Source: Gammaproteobacteria bacterium (GTDB taxonomy: Bacteria; Pseudomonadota; Gammaproteobacteria; SZUA-140). Taken from it: a DNA stretch of 6,894 bases. A program made the translations under genes and the position numbers. The notes under the pieces are model-generated. The model did not search any database and had not been told where the DNA came from. It was given only the letters and a program-made list of their open reading frames with translations. The stretch covers positions 1-6,894 of the forward strand of contig QIHH01000003.1 in the NCBI GenBank assembly GCA_003230195.1, given 5' to 3'. Shown here piece by piece: positions 1 through 5,807 of this stretch. The stretch's first letter is position 1, and the number at the start of each line of letters is the position of its first letter.

Positions 1-7
1 AACCAGC

Positions 8-13
8 AAGGAG
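8..13 (+). promoter_or_regulatory. Shine-Dalgarno site of the DUF2914 gene
   Basis: AAGGAG lies six bases before the ATG at 20. It is the strongest ribosome binding site in the window and fixes the start of the DUF2914 gene. The promoter must lie to the left of the window. Confidence 0.85.
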
Positions 14-19
14 CTTAAG

Positions 20-433
20 ATGAAAAGAGTACTCACATTACTAGCACTGTTTATAACCACCATTGGCCCATTTCAATTTGCCAATGCCAATGCCAATGCC
101 AATACCGGCGAAGTCGCGCGTGCGCAATTTACATCCGCGATTGAAGCGCGTGAACCGGTCGATAAAGTGAATGTGCTGAGCAACGATATCAACAAGATCT
201 ATTTCTTTAGTGAGCTGCGCAACTTGCAAGACCAAACGGTCACTCATCGCTGGTTGCTGGCGGGTCAAGTGATGGCAGAGGTTAGCTTTAATGTGGCTGG
301 GCCACGCTGGCGTGTTAACTCCAGTAAAGCCTTACAACCTGGTTGGGTCGGTGACTGGACGGTAGCCGTGATCGATGGTGCTGGGGCGGTTGTTTCTGAG
401 TACACCTTCAAATACATTGAGGCTAACCAGTAA
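20..433 (+). CDS. Secreted DUF2914 family protein
   Basis: A 137-residue protein of unknown function, recognised as DUF2914. Residues 1-4 (MKRV) are a basic n-region, 5-20 a hydrophobic core, and 21-28 an Ala-Asn repeat that offers several A-x-A sites for signal peptidase I, so the mature protein (about 110 residues) is probably exported to the periplasm. The family core covers about residues 47-134: a YFFSELRNL strand (61-69), THRW (75-78), PRWRV (95-99), SSK (101-103), and the tryptophans W109 and W113 before a final VxDGAGAVVSEYTF segment. This spacing of aromatic residues suggests a small beta-sandwich, which is inference. In other bacteria DUF2914 is often fused to membrane or regulatory domains; here it stands alone. 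The start is supported by a strong Shine-Dalgarno site and the stop is followed by an intrinsic terminator. The gene converges on putA, so they do not share a transcript. The family call is confident; no biochemical role can be assigned. Confidence 0.9.
   Translation: MKRVLTLLALFITTIGPFQFANANANANTGEVARAQFTSAIEAREPVDKVNVLSNDINKIYFFSELRNLQDQTVTHRWLLAGQVMAEVSFNVAGPRWRVNSSKALQPGWVGDWTVAVIDGAGAVVSEYTFKYIEANQ
80..103 (+). repeat. Tandem hexamer GCCAAT x4
   Basis: Four perfect head-to-tail copies of GCCAAT, in frame with the DUF2914 gene, encode (Ala-Asn)4 at residues 21-28, at the signal peptide junction. The unit is two codons long, so gain or loss of copies would change protein length by two residues without breaking the frame, and would alter the number of A-x-A cleavage sites. 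A perfect short tandem repeat of this kind is prone to slippage. Confidence 0.95.
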
Positions 434-447
434 AGGCAGCGCCTGAT

Positions 448-487
448 AAGAGGTAACGCCACTGCGGTTCACGAGCGTTACCTTTTT
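448..487 (+). terminator. Intrinsic terminator after the DUF2914 gene
   Basis: A perfect nine-base-pair stem, AGGTAACGC (451-459) with GCGTTACCT (475-483), is closed by a 15-base loop. The base of the stem extends by A448-T486, A449-T485 and a G450-T484 wobble. The 3' arm runs into TTTTT (483-487). It begins 14 bases after the DUF2914 stop codon. On the other strand the stem is followed only by CTTATC, so termination of putA here would be weaker; it may act partly in both directions. A second small hairpin, TGCTAA/TCAGCA around CCTT (490-505), lies between it and putA. Confidence 0.85.
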
Positions 488-533
488 AGTGCTAACCTTT
501 CAGCATCCACACGCTAGGTACTGGTGTAGATAT

Positions 534-3500
534 TTATTCTTCACCTAACGAGAGTAACGTGGCATTGCCACCAATAGCCGACGTATTAACCGTTAAAGTA
601 CGCTCGGTTGCAAAGCGATACAGGTAATGCGGGCCACCTGCTTTGGGGCCAGTACCAGACAGCCCTTCTCCGCCAAAGGGTTGCACCCCAACCGTTGCGC
701 CAATCATGTTGCGATTTATATAGAGATTACCCACTCGCACCTGTTGTTGTATATAACGAGCGGTTGCTTCAATGCGACTATGAACACCGAGCGTTAACCC
801 ATAGCGGGTTGCATTGATCGATTTAAGCACATCATCCAAGCCATTCGCAGCAAATCGCACCACATGCAGAACGGGCCCAAATACCTCGCGTTCAAGCAGT
901 TCGATACCCGCAATTTCAAACAGGTGTGGAGGGAAATAAAACCCCTCTTTTAACTCCTCAGGCAGTGCGCACTGGTAGAGCAATTTACCAGACGTTGTCA
1001 TTTGATCAACATGCGCCTGCAACACTTCGCGTGAGGCGTGGTCAATCAGCGGGCCAATATCCGTTGACAATAACAGTGGATCACCGATCACTAACTCAGC
1101 CATCGCAGCCGATAACTGTGCGATAATTTGATCCGCCACATCATCCTGTAGAAATAGCACGCGAAGCGCTGAACAACGTTGCCCGGCACTGTTGAATGCC
1201 GACTGAATCACATCGATAACCACCTGCTCGGGCAATGCAGAACTATCCACAATCATGCAGTTCTGCCCACCTGTCTCGGCAATCAACGGTACAATAGCCC
1301 CCTCTCTGTTGGCTAAAGCACGATTAATCATCTGTGCGGTTTCGCTTGAGCCAGTAAAGGCGATACCCGATGTACGTTTGTCATTAACCAGCTGCATACC
1401 AACCGTACGACCACTGCCGATGACGAGATGTAACACCTCACCGGGCACCCCTGCCTGATGTAACAACTGTACTGCGCGAGCAGCTATCAACGGTGTCTGC
1501 GCCGCTGGTTTAGCGATCACACAATTACCCGCTGCGAGTGCTGCACTCACCTGGCCAACAAAAATCGCCAGTGGAAAATTCCATGGGCTAATACAGACAA
1601 AAACCCCACGACCATGCAACGATATTGCATTATGTTCACCGGTAGGACCACACATTAATTTAGGATCAACGAAATCTTCACGCAACATTGCCGCGTAGTA
1701 ACGACAAAAATCAACCGCTTCACGCAGCTCACCTAGGCTATCAATAATCGTTTTACCCGCTTCACGTACACAGAGTGCAATCAGCTCTGCTCGGTTATCC
1801 TGCAGTAACTGCGCTGCGTTATCCAAGATTGTGGCACGCACATTGGCTGATGTTGCCGCCCATCTCTGCGCGGCATCTGTTGCACTGGCAAGTGCCTCAG
1901 CGGTCATCAGTTCATCGGCATTAAATGCAACACCGGTGGCGCAGTGCTGGTTAGCCGGAGAAAAGAGAGCCATCCGTTGACGTGACTCAAGCATCTCTTT
2001 GCCATTGATGATTGCCGCCGCTTGCCAGCAAGTCGCATCATTAATGCCACCATCAGGCGTGATAAAAGCGCTTAATTCACTCGAAAGTGATTGAGTAATG
2101 GTATCACTATAGAGGTTGAGACCAGCTGAATTACGACGAACCTCACCATAAATATTTTCTGGCAATGGAATATGAGCATGAGGTTTTTGATCAGTCGCAT
2201 CCAGTTCAAGCATTGGGTCACTGACAATCTCTTCGATCGCAGCATTACGATCAATGATGCGATTCACAAATGAAGTGTTGGCACCATTTTCTAACAAACG
2301 TCGCACCAGGTAAGGCAGTAACGATTGATAACGTCCAACCGGTGCATAAACACGACAGCGCAACTGGCTTTTATTGACCGCTTCACTATAAAGCGCCTCC
2401 CCCATGCCATGCAGACGCTGAAACTCAAATGGTTTATCACCTGCAAATTCGATAATCGCGGCAACGGTATGTGCATTATGGGTGGCAAACTGAGGATAAA
2501 AGGCATTCTCTGCCGCCAGTAGTTTTTGCGCACAGGCGAGATAAGCAACGTCGCTAGCAATTTTACGAGTATAGACAGGGTAACCGTCAAGACCACGTTC
2601 CTGTGCACGTTTAATTTCGCTATCCCAATAAGCCCCTTTCACCAATCTGACTGGAATCTTTCGCCCCACCTCATCGCTTAGCCGCTGCAGCCAGTCAATC
2701 ACCATCGTTGCCCGTTTTTGATACGCCTGAACAGCTAACCCAAAGCCATGCCACTCGGCAAGAGAAGGATCTCGATAGACGGCTTCAAAGAGATCAAGCG
2801 ATAGCATCAAACGGTCGGCCTCTTCGGCATCCACGGTAAGCGTAATACCGGCAGCGGATGCCTGTTGCGCAAGGCTCAGTAGACGAGGTGTTAGTTGTGC
2901 TAACACTTGGGCACGTTGGAACTGTTCATAACGCGGATGTAACGCAGAGAGTTTTATTGAGATACTGGCTCGCTCATAAAGCGTTTGATCACCACTGACA
3001 TTATTGGAAACCTTATTAGAGACCTCATTGGCGATCATCTGGATGGCATGTTGATAGGCCGCAAAGTAACCCTCGGCATCGGCACGTGTTAATGCCGCTT
3101 CACCGAGCATGTCATACGAATAGCGGTAGTCAATATTGCCTGGCTCACGACTACGAGCAAGCGCCGCATCAATCGTTGCCCCCATCACGAACTGTTGGCC
3201 CATAATGCGCATTGCCTGGCGAATCGCAAGCCGGATAACGGCGTCACCACTCTTGCTGACCAGCCGTTGTAGAAAACGGCTACCATCAACAAGGGTGTTA
3301 TTTTCGAGACTGACAATGCGGCCCGTTAACATCAAACCCCAGGTAGAAGCATTAACAAACATGGATGAGCTATGCCATAGGTGACTACCCCAATCGGCAT
3401 TGCCAAGCTTATCCTGTATCAGGCGATCAGCGGTTTCATCATCAGGAATACGGAGCAGCGCCTCAGCAAGGCACATCAGCACCACCCCTTCCTGAGATGA

Positions 3501-3728
3501 AAGGTCATACTCTTGCATAAAGGCATCGATGCTACCCTGTGCCTGTGCCTTTTCACGTACCGCAATCACAAGTTCTCGTGCATGTGCATCAATACGCTGT
3601 CGCGCACTGTCATCGAGTTGTATCTGATTTAGCAGTTGTTGAACAGCCAAGGTTTCATCGGCAAGCCACGCATCATCAATGGCACAACGTAATGGGTTTT
3701 TATTGCTTGCTAATGGTTCAAAAATCAT
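534..3728 (-). CDS. putA: Bifunctional proline dehydrogenase / L-glutamate gamma-semialdehyde dehydrogenase (PutA)
   Basis: A 1064-residue bifunctional enzyme that oxidises L-proline to pyrroline-5-carboxylate with FAD, passing electrons to membrane quinone, then oxidises glutamate semialdehyde to L-glutamate with NAD+. The FAD barrel spans about residues 200-490: SIKLSALHPRYE (257-268, K259), VDAEEADR (299-306), RLVKGAYWDSEI (361-372), FATHNAHT (414-421), YAPVG (461-465), and the substrate-binding pair R476-R477 in VRRLLENGANTSFVN. The aldehyde dehydrogenase half spans about 560-1050: SPWNFPLAIF (714-723), the nucleotide-fold FTGSSETA (791-798), general base E818 in AETGGQN, nucleophile C852 in AGQRCSA, and the C-terminal GLSGTGPKAGGPHYL. 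All expected catalytic residues are present. The protein begins directly with the alpha-helical arm, with no ribbon-helix-helix domain, and has no extra C-terminal domain, so it is a catalytic-only (type A-like) PutA unable to autorepress. An in-frame TAG shortly upstream confines the start to ATG 3728. The ribosome site is weak (AAAAAGG 11 bases upstream). A TACAAT -10-like hexamer (3765-3770) lies upstream without a clear -35. A short NxVS repeat sits at residues 234-245. Confidence 0.98.
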   Translation of the reverse strand: MIFEPLASNKNPLRCAIDDAWLADETLAVQQLLNQIQLDDSARQRIDAHARELVIAVREKAQAQGSIDAFMQEYDLSSQEGVVLMCLAEALLRIPDDETADRLIQDKLGNADWGSHLWHSSSMFVNASTWGLMLTGRIVSLENNTLVDGSRFLQRLVSKSGDAVIRLAIRQAMRIMGQQFVMGATIDAALARSREPGNIDYRYSYDMLGEAALTRADAEGYFAAYQHAIQMIANEVSNKVSNNVSGDQTLYERASISIKLSALHPRYEQFQRAQVLAQLTPRLLSLAQQASAAGITLTVDAEEADRLMLSLDLFEAVYRDPSLAEWHGFGLAVQAYQKRATMVIDWLQRLSDEVGRKIPVRLVKGAYWDSEIKRAQERGLDGYPVYTRKIASDVAYLACAQKLLAAENAFYPQFATHNAHTVAAIIEFAGDKPFEFQRLHGMGEALYSEAVNKSQLRCRVYAPVGRYQSLLPYLVRRLLENGANTSFVNRIIDRNAAIEEIVSDPMLELDATDQKPHAHIPLPENIYGEVRRNSAGLNLYSDTITQSLSSELSAFITPDGGINDATCWQAAAIINGKEMLESRQRMALFSPANQHCATGVAFNADELMTAEALASATDAAQRWAATSANVRATILDNAAQLLQDNRAELIALCVREAGKTIIDSLGELREAVDFCRYYAAMLREDFVDPKLMCGPTGEHNAISLHGRGVFVCISPWNFPLAIFVGQVSAALAAGNCVIAKPAAQTPLIAARAVQLLHQAGVPGEVLHLVIGSGRTVGMQLVNDKRTSGIAFTGSSETAQMINRALANREGAIVPLIAETGGQNCMIVDSSALPEQVVIDVIQSAFNSAGQRCSALRVLFLQDDVADQIIAQLSAAMAELVIGDPLLLSTDIGPLIDHASREVLQAHVDQMTTSGKLLYQCALPEELKEGFYFPPHLFEIAGIELLEREVFGPVLHVVRFAANGLDDVLKSINATRYGLTLGVHSRIEATARYIQQQVRVGNLYINRNMIGATVGVQPFGGEGLSGTGPKAGGPHYLYRFATERTLTVNTSAIGGNATLLSLGEE
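2994..3029 (-). repeat. Three NxVS units inside PutA
   Basis: Residues 234-245 of PutA read NEVS-NKVS-NNVS, three 12-base units whose codons differ (GTC TCT, GTT TCC, GTC AGT). The repeat sits between the helix ending IQMIA and the strand SISIKLSALHP, where PutA proteins usually have a short loop. It looks like a small tolerated surface insertion. Because the codons have diverged, the duplication is not recent, or the similarity is chance. Confidence 0.6.
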
Positions 3729-3780
3729 CCTGACAGGAGCCTTTTTAGCCTAAATAGAACACCAATTGTACCCCCTGTTT

Positions 3781-3808
3781 CTGAATGATTACCAGACAGA
3801 ATCATCAG
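3781..3808 (-). other. Hairpin over the stop codon of the membrane protein gene
   Basis: ATGATT (3785-3790) pairs with AATCAT (3800-3805) around a nine-base loop, and CTG (3781-3783) with CAG (3806-3808) across one bulged A. The TGA stop of the membrane protein gene (3805-3807 on the - strand) is inside the stem. On the - strand the stem is followed by AAACAGGGGG, with no T run, so this is not a standard intrinsic terminator. It could be a weak transcript end, an RNA-stabilising structure or chance. Confidence 0.4.
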
Positions 3809-4188
3809 GATTTTGGCGTTTCATCTCGATCCAGTTTTTCTCTAGCCGCTTTAATCGCACGGTTTTTGCGCTCCTGTTTATCGACAAAATAGAGATAATA
3901 GCCACAAAAACCGGGGAACAGCAGCACAAATAACACCCCGCTCATCTTTCGGTTCAGTGGTGCCCACTGCCACACAAAGGCAAGCCGCTGAATCGCAAAA
4001 ACCCACATCACAAAGCCACATAGACTCAAACCCATCCAGAGTGGTTTTTTTGAGATGACGAGAAACTCATCACTCAGCACACCATCTTTACGCAGCTCTG
4101 GCAACAGAACTGAAACTACTATCAACAGCAGGATGAAAATAGTCACGCCCCAGTAAGCACTGGCGTATATTTTTTTACTTAATTCCAC
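3805..4188 (-). CDS. Hypothetical three-helix inner membrane protein
   Basis: A 127-residue protein that I do not recognise. Three hydrophobic segments are clear: residues about 11-29 (YWGVTIFILLLIVVSVLLP), 50-71 (LWMGLSLCGFVMWVFAIQRL) and 83-102 (SGVLFVLLFPGFCGYYLYFV). Between segments 1 and 2 is a charged loop (ELRKDGVLSDEF). The C-terminal tail, about 103-127, is strongly charged (DKQERKNRAIKAAREKLDRDE) and probably helical; by the positive-inside rule it should be cytoplasmic. There is no signal peptidase site and no enzymatic motif. The start is GTG at 4188: an in-frame TGA lies only a few codons upstream and no ATG is available in this frame before residue 52. The ribosome binding site is poor. 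An eight-codon reading frame starting at ATG 4201 overlaps the start and might couple translation. The gene lies 74 bases after lysS and 76 bases before putA, all in one direction. That the reading frame is real is likely from its membrane pattern and snug fit; its function is unknown. Confidence 0.75.
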   Translation of the reverse strand: MELSKKIYASAYWGVTIFILLLIVVSVLLPELRKDGVLSDEFLVISKKPLWMGLSLCGFVMWVFAIQRLAFVWQWAPLNRKMSGVLFVLLFPGFCGYYLYFVDKQERKNRAIKAAREKLDRDETPKS

Positions 4189-4245
4189 TGATATGGCTCA
4201 TTTTTACTCAAAGTAATATTTAGAGGAAATATAAACCTTTTATGC

Positions 4246-4268
4246 AAATAATTACTTCGTAATTATTT
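4246..4268 (-). other. AT-rich perfect palindrome over the lysS stop codon
   Basis: AAATAATTAC (4246-4255) and GTAATTATTT (4259-4268) are perfect reverse complements separated by three bases. The lysS TAA (4263-4265 on the - strand) is inside the stem. In lysS RNA it would form a ten-pair stem with a GAA loop, but nine of the ten pairs are A-U and no run of U follows (GCATAAAAGG). It may be a weak transcript end or a stability element. A dyad-symmetric protein site is also possible. Confidence 0.5.
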
Positions 4269-5777
4269 AAGTGGACGCATATGCGGGAACAACAACACGT
4301 CACGAATAGAAGGTGAATCAGTAAATAACATCACCAGACGATCGATCCCGATCCCCTGCCCTGCAGTAGGTGGCATGCCATGCTCCAGTGCGCAGATATA
4401 GTCTTCATCAAAGTGCATCGCCTCATCGTCACCGGCTGCCTTTTCAGCCAACTGCTGGCGAAAACGTTCAGCCTGATCTTCCGCATCATTCAGCTCGGTA
4501 AAGCCATTGGCGATTTCGCGTCCGCCAATAAAAAGTTCAAAGCGGTCTGTTATCGATGGGTCATCATCATTACGTCGCGCCAGTGGCGACACTTCTGTTG
4601 GATAGGCGGTGATAAAGGTTGGATCCATTAGTTTTGATTCAACCGTCTTTTCAAAAATTTCTATCTGCAACTTACCCATGCCATAGCTCTCTTTAACCGG
4701 GATTGATAGACGCTCAGTAATGGCTCTCAGGCTTTCAAGCGATTCAAGTTCTTGCGCTTTGATACCAGCGTTGTGGTTCAGGATAGAATCTTTAACTGAG
4801 ATACGTGTAAACGGTTTAGCGAAGTCATACTCGTCACCCTGATAAGTAATGGTTGTTTTTCCAACCACCGATTCAGCAATGCCTCTAAACAGTGCTTCAC
4901 TAAGGTCCATCAAGTCATGATAGTCCGCATAAGCCTGATAAAATTCAAGCATCGTAAATTCAGGATTATGTCGTGTTGAAAGCCCTTCGTTACGAAAATT
5001 ACGATTGATCTCAAAGACCCGTTCAAAGCCACCGACAACCAGACGCTTCAAATAAAGCTCGGGAGCAATACGCAGATAGAGGTCAATATCCAGAGCATTG
5101 TGATAGGTCTCAAACGGGCGTGCCGTTGCGCCACCAGGCACCACTTGCATCATTGGTGTTTCGACTTCCATAAAGTCACGTTCAATCAAAAAATTCCGAA
5201 TATAGCTCACAATCTTGGTGCGCATTTTAAAGGTATCGCGTGTTGGCTCATTCATAATCAGATCAAGATAACGCTGACGATAGCGAATCTCCTGATCAGT
5301 CACACCGTGGTATTTATCAGGCAGTGGGCGCAGCGCTTTGGTGAGCATGCGAATGGTCTCAGCACGTACCGAGAGTTCACCCTTTTTTGTTTTGAATAAT
5401 TTACCTTCGATGCCGATGATGTCGCCGATGTCCCAGCGTTTAAACGCCTGGTATTCATCAACGCCAACCACATCACGCTGCACATAGATTTGAATCTTGC
5501 CAGCCATATCCTGAATGTGCATGAAGCTTGCTTTACCCATCATGCGGCGTGTCATCACGCGACCCGCAATCTGCACAGCAATAGCCGTTTCTTCTAGCGC
5601 ATCATTTTCCAGCTCACCATATTGGGTATGCAGTTCACCCGTCACCACATTGCGACGAAAATCACATGGAAAAGGGTTACCCTGTAAGCGCATTTCAGCC
5701 AGCTTCGCACGGCGTTGCGCAATCTGTTCCTGCTCTTGTTGCTGTGTATCTTCCGGGTTTTGCTGTTCTTCACTCAT
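4263..5777 (-). CDS. lysS: Lysine--tRNA ligase, class II
   Basis: A 504-residue cytoplasmic class II lysyl-tRNA synthetase, which activates lysine with ATP and charges tRNA-Lys; it acts as a homodimer. After a Gln/Glu-rich N-terminus (1-20), the anticodon-binding OB fold runs over about 67-145 (AVQIAGRVMTRRMMGKASF, then GKIQIYVQRD and KLFKTKKGELSV). The catalytic core follows: HGVTDQEIRYRQRYLDLI (157-174), motif 1 around 188-210 (IRNFLIERDFMEVETPMM, with PGGATARPF just after), motif 2 at 255-283 (FEINRNFRNEG, then TRHNPEFTMLEFYQAY), the lysine-pocket region GGREIANGFTELND (418-431), and motif 3 GIGIDRLVMLF (475-485) near the C-terminal LLFPHMRP. Length and all motifs are as usual for bacterial LysS. 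The ATG at 5777 is preceded by only a weak purine-rich site (GAAGAG, 5780-5785). The gene follows prfB after 30 bases, the prfB-lysS order known from E. coli, so it is probably cotranscribed with prfB. Its stop codon sits in an AT-rich palindrome. Confidence 0.98.
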   Translation of the reverse strand: MSEEQQNPEDTQQQEQEQIAQRRAKLAEMRLQGNPFPCDFRRNVVTGELHTQYGELENDALEETAIAVQIAGRVMTRRMMGKASFMHIQDMAGKIQIYVQRDVVGVDEYQAFKRWDIGDIIGIEGKLFKTKKGELSVRAETIRMLTKALRPLPDKYHGVTDQEIRYRQRYLDLIMNEPTRDTFKMRTKIVSYIRNFLIERDFMEVETPMMQVVPGGATARPFETYHNALDIDLYLRIAPELYLKRLVVGGFERVFEINRNFRNEGLSTRHNPEFTMLEFYQAYADYHDLMDLSEALFRGIAESVVGKTTITYQGDEYDFAKPFTRISVKDSILNHNAGIKAQELESLESLRAITERLSIPVKESYGMGKLQIEIFEKTVESKLMDPTFITAYPTEVSPLARRNDDDPSITDRFELFIGGREIANGFTELNDAEDQAERFRQQLAEKAAGDDEAMHFDEDYICALEHGMPPTAGQGIGIDRLVMLFTDSPSIRDVLLFPHMRPLK

Positions 5778-5807
5778 GGCTCTTCACTTCTGTTCTGTTA
5801 ATCGTGG

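Noticed and set aside
2291..2608. 105-codon frame on the - strand inside putA
   Set aside because: It is an alternative frame of conserved PutA sequence, with no independent start signal or recognisable product.
3765..3770. TACAAT on the - strand as a putA promoter -10
   Set aside because: It is a good hexamer match, but no convincing -35 lies 16-18 bases upstream (the best is TGGTAA with an 18-base spacer), so it is not listed as a feature.
4170..4176. A7 run at the start of the membrane protein gene as a slippage or frameshift site joining the ATG at 4201 to the main frame
   Set aside because: The TAA of the ATG frame comes before nearly all of the A run, so slippage on it could not bring ribosomes from 4201 into the main frame.
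5100..5399. 99-codon open frame on the + strand within lysS
   Set aside because: It is fully antisense to the lysS catalytic core and its translation shows no family motif.
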